Position numbers and translations under genes: made by a program. Positions 39,587 through 49,739 of a DNA stretch of 64,000 nt are shown here, piece by piece (positions within the stretch are counted from its first letter, which is position 1; every line of letters starts with the position of its first letter). Source of the stretch: Streptomyces bambusae (GTDB lineage Bacteria; Actinomycetota; Actinomycetes; Streptomycetales; Streptomycetaceae). The stretch lies in NCBI RefSeq assembly GCF_020532645.1, contig NZ_JAJAUZ010000012.1:1-64000 (forward strand). Reading direction: 5' to 3'. Under the pieces are notes generated by a model. That model was not told where the DNA came from, did no database searches, and worked only from the letters and a program-made list of their open reading frames with translations.

Positions 39587-40632
39587 GCGAGGGCCTCGCG
39601 CAGGCGGGCGGCGGCGGTCTCGGGGCTGATGTCGTTGATGAAGGCCTCCGCGCCGGACTCCGCGCCCGCCAGCACCTTCAGCTTGTCGGCGGCCCGCCGG
39701 ACCGTGAACAGCTCCAGGTGCAGGGCGAGTTCCCCGCCGCCGTGGCGGGGCGCCTGGTGCCAGGCGGAGATGTACGGGGTGGGCCGGGCACCGGCAGCGG
39801 CGCCCGGTCCGGTGAACAGCCGGTCGAAGCGGCGCAGCAAGTCCAGGTAGAGGTGGGGGAATTCGGCCCGCTCGGCCTCGTTCAGACGGGTGAGGTCGGG
39901 GACCCGGCGGTGCGGGTACAGGTGGACCTCGTACGGCCAGCGGGCGGCGTACGGGACGAAGGCGGTCCAGTGCTCGCCGGCAGCCACGATGCGCTCGGGG
40001 GCGTTGCGGGCGGCGGCAAGCAGGTCTTCGAAGAGGTTGCCGCCGGTGGCGGCGCGGTGCGCGGCGGCCGCGGCGGTCATCTTGGCGGTGCGCGGGGTGA
40101 CGAAGGGGAACGCGTAGACCTGGCCGTGCGGATGACTGAGCGTCACGCCGATCTCGGCGCCGCGGTTCTCGAAGCAGTAGACCTGCTCCACCCCCGGCAG
40201 CGCGCCGAGTTCGGCGGTGCGGTCGGTCCACGCGTCGAGCACGAGCCGGGCCCGCCCGGGGGTGAGGCCCGCGAAGCCGCCGTCGTGTTCGGGGGTGAAG
40301 CAGACCACCTCGCAGCGGCCGGCGGCCCCGGAGAGGGAGGGGAAGCGGTTCTCGAAGACGACGACCTCGTAGTCGGCGTCGGGGATCTCGCTGGGCCGTC
40401 CGGGCCGGGTGGGGCACAGCGGGCAGGCGTCGGCGGGCGGCAGGTGAGTACGGCCCTGCCGGTGCGAGGCGATGGTGATCCAGTCACCGGTGGCCTCGTC
40501 GCGGCGCAGCTCGGGGCTGCTGCGGACGGGGTCGAGGGGGCGCAGGTCGGGAGCGTTGCGTACGGCGTCCGCGGCGGAGTCGTAGTAGATCAGCTCACGA
40601 CCGTCGGCGAGTTTCGTGATGCTCTTCTTCAC
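39583..40632 (-). CDS. galT: galactose-1-phosphate uridylyltransferase
   Basis: 349 aa. The active site H-P-H-G-Q (167-171) contains the nucleophilic His169, and D-A-C-P-L-C-P (69-74) is the zinc-binding region. C-E-V-V-C-F-T-P-E-H and F-E-N-R-G-A-E-I-G are also conserved. It exchanges UMP between UDP-glucose and galactose-1-phosphate. GTG 40632 is the first codon and there is no Shine-Dalgarno sequence; the predicted promoter places the transcript start at or within a base of it, so the mRNA is probably leaderless. First gene of a galT-galK operon; no galE follows. Confidence 0.95.
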   Translation of the reverse strand: MKKSITKLADGRELIYYDSAADAVRNAPDLRPLDPVRSSPELRRDEATGDWITIASHRQGRTHLPPADACPLCPTRPGRPSEIPDADYEVVVFENRFPSLSGAAGRCEVVCFTPEHDGGFAGLTPGRARLVLDAWTDRTAELGALPGVEQVYCFENRGAEIGVTLSHPHGQVYAFPFVTPRTAKMTAAAAAHRAATGGNLFEDLLAAARNAPERIVAAGEHWTAFVPYAARWPYEVHLYPHRRVPDLTRLNEAERAEFPHLYLDLLRRFDRLFTGPGAAAGARPTPYISAWHQAPRHGGGELALHLELFTVRRAADKLKVLAGAESGAEAFINDISPETAAARLREALA

Positions 40633-40638
40633 CCGCCA

Positions 40639-40666
40639 AGAATAAACAACATCACATAGAATTCAA
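40639..40666 (-). promoter_or_regulatory. galT promoter in the galT-deoR divergent region
   Basis: Reading leftward: -35 TTGAAT (rc of 40661-40666), 16-bp spacer, -10 TATTCT (rc of 40639-40644). The -10 ends 7 bp before the galT GTG. Around it, AGAAT recurs at 10-11 bp spacing (40658-40673), compatible with a repeated DeoR-type operator overlapping the -35. Confidence 0.6.
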
Positions 40667-40710
40667 CAGAATCGATCGTGTTAGGTTGAGGCGAACCCCA
40701 GGAGGCATCC

Positions 40711-41580
40711 GTGGCCGAGCAGCCGGCGCAACTGGCCCACCAGCGCAGGGCCTTCATCCTCGCGGCGGTCCGGCGCGACGGCGCGGTGCGGGTGGCGGAG
40801 CTGGTCGAGCAGCTGGGCGTCTCGGACATGACCGTCCGCCGCGACCTCGACGCGCTGGCCCGCCGCGGTGCGGTGGAGAAGGTCTACGGCGGTGCGGTCG
40901 CCACGGGATCCGCGGCCCGTGGCGAGGAGCCGGACTTCGAAGCCAAGTCGGGCCTCCAGGAGGACGCGAAGGCCGCGATCGCCGACGCGGCGGCGGCCCT
41001 GGTGGAGCCGGGCAGCGTGGTGGCGGTCTCGGCCGGCACCACCGCGCACGCGGTGGCCGCCAGGCTGCTGGCGGCAGGCGTACCGGACCTGACGATCGTG
41101 ACCAACTCGCTGCCGGTCGCCGACCTGGTCCGCGGCGCCGCCCGCGAGCCCGGCACCGGAGCGCCCACCCTGCTGCTGACCGGAGGCTCCCCCACCCCCT
41201 CGGCCGCCCTCGTGGGCCCGCTGGCCGATCTGGTGATCGGCTCGCTCCACGCCGACCTGCTGGTCCTCGGCGCGCACGGCGTGTCGGAGCGGGCCGGGCT
41301 GACCACACCCAACCTCGCGGAGGCGCAGACCAACCGGGCCCTGGTCGCCTCGGCCCGCCGGACGGTCGTGGTGGCCGACCACAGCAAGTGGGGCGTGGTG
41401 GGCCTCAGCGGTTTCGCCGCGCTGACGGAGGCGGACTGGTTCGTGACGGACGAGGCCCTGCCCGAGACGGCCCGGGAGGTGCTGGCGGAGGCGGTGGGCG
41501 AACTGGTCGTCGCCCCGGCGACGACCAGGGCGGCGGCCCCGGCAGCACCCGTGGCCCCGGCGGCACCGTCGTCCCACTGA
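40711..41580 (+). CDS. DeoR-family regulator of the galactose operon
   Basis: 289 aa from GTG 40711 with AGGAGG upstream. The N-terminal HTH has R-V-A-E-L-V-E-Q-L-G-V-S-D-M-T-V-R-R-D-L and the DeoR sensor domain has A-V-S-A-G-T-T-A-H-A-V-A, I-V-T-N-S-L-P-V-A and T-N-R-A-L-V-A-S-A-R. Sugar phosphates are the usual ligands. Divergent from galT over 78 bp, so it is the probable galactose-responsive repressor. The Ala/Pro C-terminal tail is a lineage feature. Confidence 0.9.
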   Translation: MAEQPAQLAHQRRAFILAAVRRDGAVRVAELVEQLGVSDMTVRRDLDALARRGAVEKVYGGAVATGSAARGEEPDFEAKSGLQEDAKAAIADAAAALVEPGSVVAVSAGTTAHAVAARLLAAGVPDLTIVTNSLPVADLVRGAAREPGTGAPTLLLTGGSPTPSAALVGPLADLVIGSLHADLLVLGAHGVSERAGLTTPNLAEAQTNRALVASARRTVVVADHSKWGVVGLSGFAALTEADWFVTDEALPETAREVLAEAVGELVVAPATTRAAAPAAPVAPAAPSSH

Positions 41581-41584
41581 CCGG

Positions 41585-41601
41585 GCGGCCTGCCGGGCCG
41601 C
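41585..41601. terminator. hairpin between convergent deoR-type and ABC genes
   Basis: GCGGCC (41585-41590) pairs with GGCCGC (41596-41601) around TGCCG. A relatively T-rich stretch follows from 41610, more like a classical intrinsic terminator than others here. Confidence 0.5.
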
Positions 41602-41649
41602 TCCGGCGATGTTGGATCTTGTTTGATTCGTGGTGCGGATACCGGAGCC

Positions 41650-42441
<792 letters not shown>

Positions 42442-42580
42442 CGCTGGTGCTCCCCCGTACGTCCCTCGGTCGGCGCCCAGTATGGGCAGGCGCCCGCGCC
42501 GGGGGCAACGATCCGGGCCTACAGGGTGACATTCCGGTTATCGGATGGGATGTTGCACAGAACGGATTCCTGATAGAAAG

Positions 42581-42605
42581 CCGTACCGAGCGGGGCATGG
42601 TACGG
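42581..42605. promoter_or_regulatory. short inverted repeat upstream of FtsX operon
   Basis: CCGTACC (42581-42587) and GGTACGG (42599-42605) pair perfectly with an 11-nt spacer and end 14 bp before the GTG of the first permease. Could be an operator or a hairpin blocking the ribosome site; no other strong site precedes the start. Confidence 0.4.
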
Positions 42606-42618
42606 GGGCTGGTAGTTC

Positions 42619-45600
42619 GTGACGGGGTTCATCTTTCTGCGTGCGGGAGCGCACCGGCTGCTGCTCGCCGCCGCGCTGCTCGCCGTACTGCTGACGACGT
42701 GTGTGCTCGCGGCCCTGGCCGCCTTCTCCGGTTCCGTGGGCGACGCCGCGCTGCGCGAGACCCTGCGCGGCCGGGCCGCCGCCGCGGCGGCGCTGGTCGT
42801 CACCGCGGACGTCGCCGGGCCGCGCCGGGACGCGGCGCAGCAGGCCGCCGAGCGCGGCGCCCGGGAGACCTTCGCCGGACTGCCCGTCACGCTGCGGAAG
42901 ATGGAGCGCTCGGGCCCGTACGCCCTGCCGCGCTCCCTGCGGGCCGCCTCCGACCGCACGGGCGACCCGGACCTGACGCACCTGGCCGCGCTCGACCGGT
43001 CCCGGGTCGTCCTGGTGGCGGGCGCGCTGCCCGGGCCGGCGCCGGCGGACCGCCGGCAGCCGGTGCCGGTGGCGCTGCCCGCGGTCGCCGCGGACCTGCT
43101 GAAGGTCCGGCCGGGCGCCCGGATCTCGCTCACCGACCGGCTCTCCGGCGGCCCCCTGACCGTCCAGGTCACCGGCGTCTACAAGGCGGCCGACACCGCC
43201 GATCCGTACTGGCAGCTGGATCCGGTCGGCGGGCGCGGCATGCGCAAGCTGGTGTTCACCACCTACGGGCCGCTGCTCGCCGATCCGTCGGCGCTGGCGC
43301 CGGGCCGGGTCGCGGAGGGCAGCACCGGCTGGCTGGCCACCGCCGACTTCGCGGGCCTGACCACCGACCGGATCGGCGCGCTGAAGGCCGCCGCGGTCCG
43401 CGGGCCGGAACGGCTCGACGCGGACCCCGCGTTCGCCGGCAAGTCGACGTCGGTCACCGGTCTGCCCGTGGTGCTGGAGCGCACCGAGCAGGCCCTGCTG
43501 GTGGCCCGTTCCACGCTGCTGATGGTGGCGGTGCAGCTGGTGCTGCTCGCCGGGTACGCACTGCTGCTGGTGGCGCGGCTGCTCAGCGTGGAACGGTCCG
43601 GCGAAACGAGTCTGCTGCGGGCCCGCGGGGCCTCGCGCGGGCGGATCGCGGGTCTGGCAGCGGTGGAGGCGCTGCTGCTGGCGGTGCCGGCGGCGGTCGT
43701 CGCCCCGCTGGCCGCGGGACCGCTGGCGGGCCGGTTCGCGCCCAGTGCCCTGGGTTCCGCATCCGGCCTCCGGCTGGGCGCGGTGCCGCCGTGGCCGGTG
43801 TGGCTGGTGGCCGCCGGCGTGGCCGCATGCTGTGCGGTGGCCGTGGTCTCGCCGGCGCTGGCCGCCGCCGGGGCGACGGTACGACTGCGGCGGATGCGCG
43901 GCGGCTCGCTGCCGGGGCCGGTCCGGGCCGGTGCCGATGTGGCGCTGCTCCTCGTCGCGGGCGTCGCCTACTGGCAGTTGCAGCGGCAGACCGGCAGCGG
44001 GGTGCTGAGCGGTGACCGCGAGGGCGACCTCGGGGTGGACCCGCTGCTGGTCGCGGCGCCCGCACTGGCGCTGCTGGCGGGCACGGTCGTGACGCTGCGG
44101 CTGCTGCCGCCGGCCGCCCGGCTGGCCGAGCGGCGGGCCGCCGGCGGCCGCGGGCTGGTGACGGCGCTGGCGGGCTGGCAGTTCAGCCGCCGCCCGCTGC
44201 GCGGCGCCGGCCCGGTGCTGCTGCTGGTGCTCGCCGTGTCGATGGGCATGCTGGCCATCGGGCAGGGCGCCTCGTGGGACCGTTCGCAGCGCGACCAGGC
44301 CGACTTCCGCACCGGCGCCTCGGTACGGGTCCTCGACGCGCGTCCCGGCGGTCTCGGCCGCGCCGGGGAGTACGCGGCCGCGCCGGGCGTGCGGGCCGTC
44401 GCGCCCGCCCACCGGGCGTCCGTCGGGCTGCCCGGCAGCCGCACCGGCACCGTCGTCGCCCTGGACACGGCGCACGCGCAGGAGGGTCTGCTGCTGCGCC
44501 CGGACCTGGCGGGCGGGCACCCGGACGCAGTGCTGCGGGCGGTCGCGCCCGACGCGCGGCAGGTCCGGCCGGTGCTGCCGCTGCCCGCCGGCACCCGGCA
44601 GCTGGCCGTCGACGTACGCCTGTCCGCCGACGGGAAGCCGGGCGGCCGGTCCCCGTCCGGGCTGGTGTCGGAGGTCGCCCTGCTGCTGACCGACGGGCAC
44701 GGGCTGAGCCACCGGGTGGAGGCCGGGAGGGTACCGGTCGACGGACGCCCGCACCGGGTCACCGTCGACCTGGGCGCGGCCGGCGCGGGTGCCGGCCGGA
44801 AGGCCGGGCCGGGCACGCTGGAGCTGACCGGGCTGCGGCTGGCCTCCGCCGGCCCGGAGCAGGACACCGAGTTCCACCGGCTGCGCGTGGAGCGGCTGCT
44901 GGCCGCCGGACCGGCCGGCGGGCTCCGTCCGCTCACCGCCCTGCCGGGTCTGAAGTGGCAGGGCGTCGTCACGAGCAACGTCCTCGGCGAGGGCAGTGCC
45001 GAGCTCCGGCTGGAGCCGGGCGCCTCGTCCGCCGCGGCGCTGCTGGACATGGCGTACCAGACCGGTTCGGAACCGCGGACCGGCGCCCGGTTCGCGGTCC
45101 GCTTCGACCTGGAGCGGCCGGCCGGCGACGGACAGATCGCGGCCGTCGCCACCGATGCGTTCCTGCGGGCCTCCGGTGCCCGGCCGGGCCAGGACGTCGA
45201 CGTCGAACTCGCCGGGCAGAGCCTGCGGGTCAAGGTCGTCCGCGCGGTCCGCGAGCTGCCCACCGGAGGTCTTGGCGCCACGGACTCCGCGGCCGCCCCG
45301 GCGGCGGCCGACGGCGGCGCGCTGCTGCTGGACCTGCGGGCCGTCAACGCCGCGCTGCTGCGCAAGGCGGGCACCCCGCTTCCGGCCACCGAGTGGTGGC
45401 TGAGCGCGGCGCCCGGCGCCTCCGCGGACCTCGCCGAGGTGCTGCGGGCCCGCCCCGGCACCGAGCCCGGTCAGGTGCTCGTCCGTGCGGAGACCGCCGC
45501 CGGTCTGCTGGGCGATCCGCTCGGCGCCGGACCGCGGGCCGCGCTGCTGGCCGTGGCGGTGGCCGCCGCGCTGCTGGCCGCGGTCGGGTTCGCGGTGAGC

Positions 45601-45951
45601 GCGGCCGGTTCACTGCGGGAACGTTCCGCCGAGATCGCCGTGCTGCGGGCGCTGGGCGCGCCGCAGCGGGGCCTGGCCCGGATGGTGGCCGCCGAGCAGG
45701 GCGTGCTGATCGCGCTCGGACTGCTGGCCGGCACGGCGCTGGGCACCGCGCTGGCCCGGGCGGTGGTCCCGCTGGTGGTGCTGACCGCACAGGCGGCCGC
45801 GCCGGTGCCCGAGGTCCTCGTCGAACTGCCGGTGTCCCAGGTGGCGCTGCTCCTGGCGGGGGTCGCGGCGGTGCCGCTGCTGCTCACCGCCGCCGTCGCG
45901 GTCCGCCGCACCGATCCGGCGGTGTCGCTCCGCCACCAGGGGGAGAACTGA
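42619..45951 (+). CDS. very large FtsX-like ABC permease, subunit 1
   Basis: 1110 aa from GTG 42619. An N-terminal membrane span (~10-35) is followed by a large extracytoplasmic region, a cluster of spans around residues 290-530 with the FtsX-type S-L-L-R-A-R-G-A-S-R-G, a second extracytoplasmic domain (~560-960) and a final set of spans including E-I-A-V-L-R-A-L-G-A-P-Q-R-G. The two FtsX cores give the macrolide-export-like layout found in actinobacterial lipoprotein/lipid handling transporters. Substrate unknown. The next gene begins 1 bp after the stop. Confidence 0.85.
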   Translation: MTGFIFLRAGAHRLLLAAALLAVLLTTCVLAALAAFSGSVGDAALRETLRGRAAAAAALVVTADVAGPRRDAAQQAAERGARETFAGLPVTLRKMERSGPYALPRSLRAASDRTGDPDLTHLAALDRSRVVLVAGALPGPAPADRRQPVPVALPAVAADLLKVRPGARISLTDRLSGGPLTVQVTGVYKAADTADPYWQLDPVGGRGMRKLVFTTYGPLLADPSALAPGRVAEGSTGWLATADFAGLTTDRIGALKAAAVRGPERLDADPAFAGKSTSVTGLPVVLERTEQALLVARSTLLMVAVQLVLLAGYALLLVARLLSVERSGETSLLRARGASRGRIAGLAAVEALLLAVPAAVVAPLAAGPLAGRFAPSALGSASGLRLGAVPPWPVWLVAAGVAACCAVAVVSPALAAAGATVRLRRMRGGSLPGPVRAGADVALLLVAGVAYWQLQRQTGSGVLSGDREGDLGVDPLLVAAPALALLAGTVVTLRLLPPAARLAERRAAGGRGLVTALAGWQFSRRPLRGAGPVLLLVLAVSMGMLAIGQGASWDRSQRDQADFRTGASVRVLDARPGGLGRAGEYAAAPGVRAVAPAHRASVGLPGSRTGTVVALDTAHAQEGLLLRPDLAGGHPDAVLRAVAPDARQVRPVLPLPAGTRQLAVDVRLSADGKPGGRSPSGLVSEVALLLTDGHGLSHRVEAGRVPVDGRPHRVTVDLGAAGAGAGRKAGPGTLELTGLRLASAGPEQDTEFHRLRVERLLAAGPAGGLRPLTALPGLKWQGVVTSNVLGEGSAELRLEPGASSAAALLDMAYQTGSEPRTGARFAVRFDLERPAGDGQIAAVATDAFLRASGARPGQDVDVELAGQSLRVKVVRAVRELPTGGLGATDSAAAPAAADGGALLLDLRAVNAALLRKAGTPLPATEWWLSAAPGASADLAEVLRARPGTEPGQVLVRAETAAGLLGDPLGAGPRAALLAVAVAAALLAAVGFAVSAAGSLRERSAEIAVLRALGAPQRGLARMVAAEQGVLIALGLLAGTALGTALARAVVPLVVLTAQAAAPVPEVLVELPVSQVALLLAGVAAVPLLLTAAVAVRRTDPAVSLRHQGEN

Positions 45952-45952
45952 G

Positions 45953-48739
45953 ATGGCCGACCGAACCCCGCCCCCTCCCGGCGGCACCCGCCGGGCGCGG
46001 ACCGTGGCGCCCTGGGTGCGGACCCGGCTGGTGTCCGCTCCGGGCGCGGCCCTCGCCTTCGCCGTCCTGGTGCTGGTGTCCGCGTTCCTCGCGGCCGTGC
46101 TGCCGCGCGCCGTGGACGCGTACGAGACCGACGGGCTGCGGCGGGAGATCGCCGGCGCCCGGCCGGACACGAGCGCGCTGAAGCTGGTGTCGCCGCAGCT
46201 CAGGCCGGATCTCCCGATGTCGGCCCGCGAGGACGGGCTGCGGCCCGCGCCGCTCGCGCAGACCTACCGGGCGGCGCTCGCCGCGCTCCCCGCCCCGCTG
46301 CGCGCGGACCCACGGCAGTCGGCGTACGGGGTGCGCAGCCGCGGGGCGCTGACGGCCGCCGACTCCTGGCTGCCGCGGCCGAACGGGGTGCCGCCCCGCT
46401 TCACGTTCTTCGCCCAGTCCGACCTGGCCGCGCACTCCGTGGTCCGCTCGGGCCGGCTGCCGGCCGGCGGGGCCACGGTGACCGCCGGGACCAGGGAGCT
46501 GGAGGCCGCGGTCACCGAGGAAACGGCCCGCGCCCTGCGCCTGAAGGCCGGTTCGGTGGTGCGCTTCGGCAGCGTCCCGGACCCGCTGATGACCGTACGG
46601 ATCACCGGCGTGGTCCGCCCGCAACAGCCCGCCCGGTCGTACTGGTCGGCCGAGCCGCTGCTACGGACGCCCGGACTGCGTGTCCTGCCGGGCAGCGAAC
46701 CCCCGGCCCTCTACTGGGAGGGCGGCCTGCTGATCGCCCCGGACGCCGCGCCGGCCCTGCTGGCCGGCGACCTGGTGGCCATGCCGGAGCGGTACTGGCA
46801 CTTCGCGCCCGACGGCGGCCGGCTGACCGGCCGGGACACCGACGCCCTGCTCGACCGCCTGGCCTCGCTGGAGGGCGGACCCGAACTGCTGCGGATGCGG
46901 GGACTGGCCGACGACACCGCGGTGGTGTCCACCGGCCTGGAGGAGGTCCTCGCCGACCACGTCGCGCTGCGCACGGCGATCGGACGGCTGGTGGGCGTGG
47001 CCGTGTTCGGCATCGCGGCCGTGGCCGCGGTGGTGCTGGCGATGGCCGGCGGCCTGGCGCTGACCCGGCGCAACGCCGAACTGGCCCTGCTGCGTTCGCG
47101 TGGCGGCTCGCTCGCCGGGATCGCCGGCCGGCTGCTCGGCGAGACCGCGGTGGTCGCACTGCCCGCGGCGGGCCTCGGCCTGCTGGCGGCGGTCCTGCTG
47201 GTGCCCGGGGCGCGGCTGCTGCCCGCTGTCCTCGGCGCTGCCGCCGTGGCCGTGCTGGCCTGCGCGGTGCTGCCGCTGCGGGCCGCGGTGCGGCACCGCC
47301 GGCCGCAGCCCCGCGGCGGCCGCGAGGACCTGGTGCGGGCCCGGCCCGGCCGGCGCCGCCTGGTCGCCGAACTGACCGTGCTGGTCCTGGCCGCCGGGTC
47401 GGTCGCCGCGCTCCGGCGGCGCGGCGCGGACGGCGGGGACCTGCTGGTGACGGCCTCGCCGGTGCTGGTCGGCCTGATCGCCGCGCTGGTGCTGGTACGG
47501 CTGTACCCGCTGCCGCTGCGGCTGCTGGCCGGTCCGGCCGGCCGGCTGCGCGGCGCGATCGCCTTCCTGTCGCTGGCGCGGGCCGGCCGGTCCGCGGCCA
47601 CCGGCGCGCTGCCGGTGCTGGCGCTGCTGATCGCGCTGACCACGGCCGCGTTCGGCGGGTCGGTACTCGCCGGCATCGCCGACACCCGGGACCGGGCGGC
47701 GCTGCTGTCGACCGGCGCGGACGCCCTGGTCTCCTCGTCCGGCGAGGGCGTCGCCCTGCCTGCGGGCACCGACCAGGCACTGCGGGGCGCGCCGGGGGTC
47801 CGCGCGGTGACGGCGGTCCGGGTGGAGCGCACCGCCCGCCTGTACCGCGGCGGCGGGATCACCGAGAACCGGCCGCTGACCGTCATCGCCGTCGAACCGC
47901 AGCCGTACGCGGCGCTGTCCGCGCGGGTCGGCATCGGGGCGTTCCCGGCCGGGGCGCTCGGCGGCACCGGCGAGGTGCTGCACGCGGTCGCCTCCCCCGA
48001 CGTGGCGGAGCGGCTGGGCCGCGGGACGCGCACGCTCCGCCTGCAGGGCCGGGACGTCACCGTACGGGTGGCCGAGGTGCGGCCGCACACGCCGGCCGCG
48101 CCCCGGTCCGGGTTCCTGCTGGTGGACGCGGCCCGGTTGAAGCCGCAGCCGCCGACGGCCCTGCTGGTGACCGGCTCCGGCCTGTCGGCCGGGGCGCTGC
48201 GGGCGGCGGCCGGGGCGCCCGGTGCGGACCTCGCGGTACGGGTGCGCAGCGAGGCCCGGGCGGCGCTGACGGACTCTCCGCTCCAGGTGGGCGCCACCCG
48301 GATCTATGCGGCCGCGGCCCTCGCGGGGGCCGGGTTCGGGGTGATCGCGCTGGTGCTGGCGCTGCTGCAGTCGGCCCGGGAGCGCACGGCGCTGCTGGCC
48401 CGGCTGCGGACGATGGGCCTGACCACCCGCCAGGGCCGGCGGCTGCTGGGCCTGGAGGCACTCCCGCAGGCGCTGCTGGCGGCCGGCGGCGGGCTGCTGG
48501 TGGGCTGGGCCACGGTGGCGCTGCTCGCACCGGGCATCGACCTGCCGCGTCTGGCGCTGGCCGCCGCGCCGGGCGGGGCGGTCTCCGTGGACGGCGCCGG
48601 TCTGCGGGCCGACGCCTGGTCGCTGCTGCTGCCGGCGGCCGCGGTGGTGCTGCTGGCGGGCGCGGTGGCCGCCGGCCAGGCCTGGTGGGCGGGCCGCCGC
48701 GGATCGATCACGGAACTCAGAGCAGGAGACGGACGATGA
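45953..48739 (+). CDS. FtsX-like ABC permease, subunit 2
   Basis: 928 aa. N-terminal span, extracytoplasmic domain, a core with E-L-A-L-L-R-S-R-G-G-S-L-A-G-I near residue 375, another extracytoplasmic region, and C-terminal spans with A-L-L-A-R-L-R-T-M-G-L-T. Homologous in plan to the preceding permease and probably forming a heterodimer with it. Its stop overlaps the start of the ATPase gene by 4 nt (ATGA, 48736-48739), so subunit production is coupled. Confidence 0.87.
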   Translation: MADRTPPPPGGTRRARTVAPWVRTRLVSAPGAALAFAVLVLVSAFLAAVLPRAVDAYETDGLRREIAGARPDTSALKLVSPQLRPDLPMSAREDGLRPAPLAQTYRAALAALPAPLRADPRQSAYGVRSRGALTAADSWLPRPNGVPPRFTFFAQSDLAAHSVVRSGRLPAGGATVTAGTRELEAAVTEETARALRLKAGSVVRFGSVPDPLMTVRITGVVRPQQPARSYWSAEPLLRTPGLRVLPGSEPPALYWEGGLLIAPDAAPALLAGDLVAMPERYWHFAPDGGRLTGRDTDALLDRLASLEGGPELLRMRGLADDTAVVSTGLEEVLADHVALRTAIGRLVGVAVFGIAAVAAVVLAMAGGLALTRRNAELALLRSRGGSLAGIAGRLLGETAVVALPAAGLGLLAAVLLVPGARLLPAVLGAAAVAVLACAVLPLRAAVRHRRPQPRGGREDLVRARPGRRRLVAELTVLVLAAGSVAALRRRGADGGDLLVTASPVLVGLIAALVLVRLYPLPLRLLAGPAGRLRGAIAFLSLARAGRSAATGALPVLALLIALTTAAFGGSVLAGIADTRDRAALLSTGADALVSSSGEGVALPAGTDQALRGAPGVRAVTAVRVERTARLYRGGGITENRPLTVIAVEPQPYAALSARVGIGAFPAGALGGTGEVLHAVASPDVAERLGRGTRTLRLQGRDVTVRVAEVRPHTPAAPRSGFLLVDAARLKPQPPTALLVTGSGLSAGALRAAAGAPGADLAVRVRSEARAALTDSPLQVGATRIYAAAALAGAGFGVIALVLALLQSARERTALLARLRTMGLTTRQGRRLLGLEALPQALLAAGGGLLVGWATVALLAPGIDLPRLALAAAPGGAVSVDGAGLRADAWSLLLPAAAVVLLAGAVAAGQAWWAGRRGSITELRAGDGR

Positions 48740-49728
48740 CAGACACCACGGCGGCCGTGCAGCCGAGCCTCGGCGAGCTGGAGCGGCGGGCGGCGGCCCG
48801 GCGGGACCGGCCCTCGTACGGTCATGACGCGCTGATCGCCTGCGACCGGCTGGTGCGCATCTTCACCACCGACGGGGTGGAGGTGCAGGCGCTCCAGGGG
48901 CTCGACCTGCTGGTGCAGGACGGCGAGCTGATGGCGCTGGTCGGGGCGTCCGGCAGCGGCAAGTCGACCTTGATGAACATCCTGGCGGGGCTGGACGTGC
49001 CGACGGCCGGGGCGGCGAAGGTCGCGGGCCGGGACCTGCTGGCCATGGACGCGAAGGCGCGGCTGGCGTACCGGCGCGAGGTGGTCGGCTTCGTCTGGCA
49101 GCAGACGGCCCGCAACCTGCTGCCGTACCTGACGGCCGCCCAGAACGTGGCGCTGCCGATGCAGTTGCGGGGCCGGGGGCGGCCGCGGAAGGCGGCGATG
49201 GCGGAGCGGGCCCGGGAGCTGCTGTCGATGCTGGGCGTCGGCGAGTGCGCGGACCGGCGGCCGGTGCAGCTGTCCGGCGGGCAGCAGCAGCGGGTGGCGA
49301 TCGCGGTCGCCCTCGCCAACAGCCCCGCGGTGCTGCTGGCGGACGAGCCGACGGGCGAGCTGGACTCGGCGACCGGCGAGCAGGTGTTCGCGGCGTTCCG
49401 CCGGGCCAACGAGGAGCTGGGCACGACGATCGTGATCGTCACGCACGACCAGGCGGTCGCCGACGAGGTCCGCCGCACGGTCGCGATCCGCGACGGCCGT
49501 ACGTCCTCGGAGGTGCTGCGGCGTACGGAGGTGGACGCGCAGGGCCAGGAGTCGCTGGTGGCCCGCGAGTACGCGATGCTCGACCGGGCGGGCCGGCTCC
49601 AGCTGCCCGCCGAGTACACCGCGGCGCTCGCCATGGAGCACCGGGTGATGCTGGAACTGGAGCAGGACCACATCGGGGTGTGGCCGGACGCGCCGGCCGG
49701 GGAGCGGGGGGCGGACGGCGGGGCGTGA
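48736..49728 (+). CDS. ABC transporter ATP-binding protein
   Basis: 330 aa. Walker A G-A-S-G-S-G-K-S-T, Q-loop F-V-W-Q-Q, signature L-S-G-G-Q-Q-Q-R-V-A and Walker B V-L-L-A-D-E-P-T are complete. A C-terminal extension of ~75 residues after the core has L-V-A-R-E-Y-A-M-L-D-R-A-G-R-L-Q-L-P-type sequence also seen in other actinobacterial FtsX-partner ATPases. Third gene of the permease operon. Confidence 0.93.
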   Translation: MTDTTAAVQPSLGELERRAAARRDRPSYGHDALIACDRLVRIFTTDGVEVQALQGLDLLVQDGELMALVGASGSGKSTLMNILAGLDVPTAGAAKVAGRDLLAMDAKARLAYRREVVGFVWQQTARNLLPYLTAAQNVALPMQLRGRGRPRKAAMAERARELLSMLGVGECADRRPVQLSGGQQQRVAIAVALANSPAVLLADEPTGELDSATGEQVFAAFRRANEELGTTIVIVTHDQAVADEVRRTVAIRDGRTSSEVLRRTEVDAQGQESLVAREYAMLDRAGRLQLPAEYTAALAMEHRVMLELEQDHIGVWPDAPAGERGADGGA

Positions 49729-49739
49729 GGGCCGCTGCC

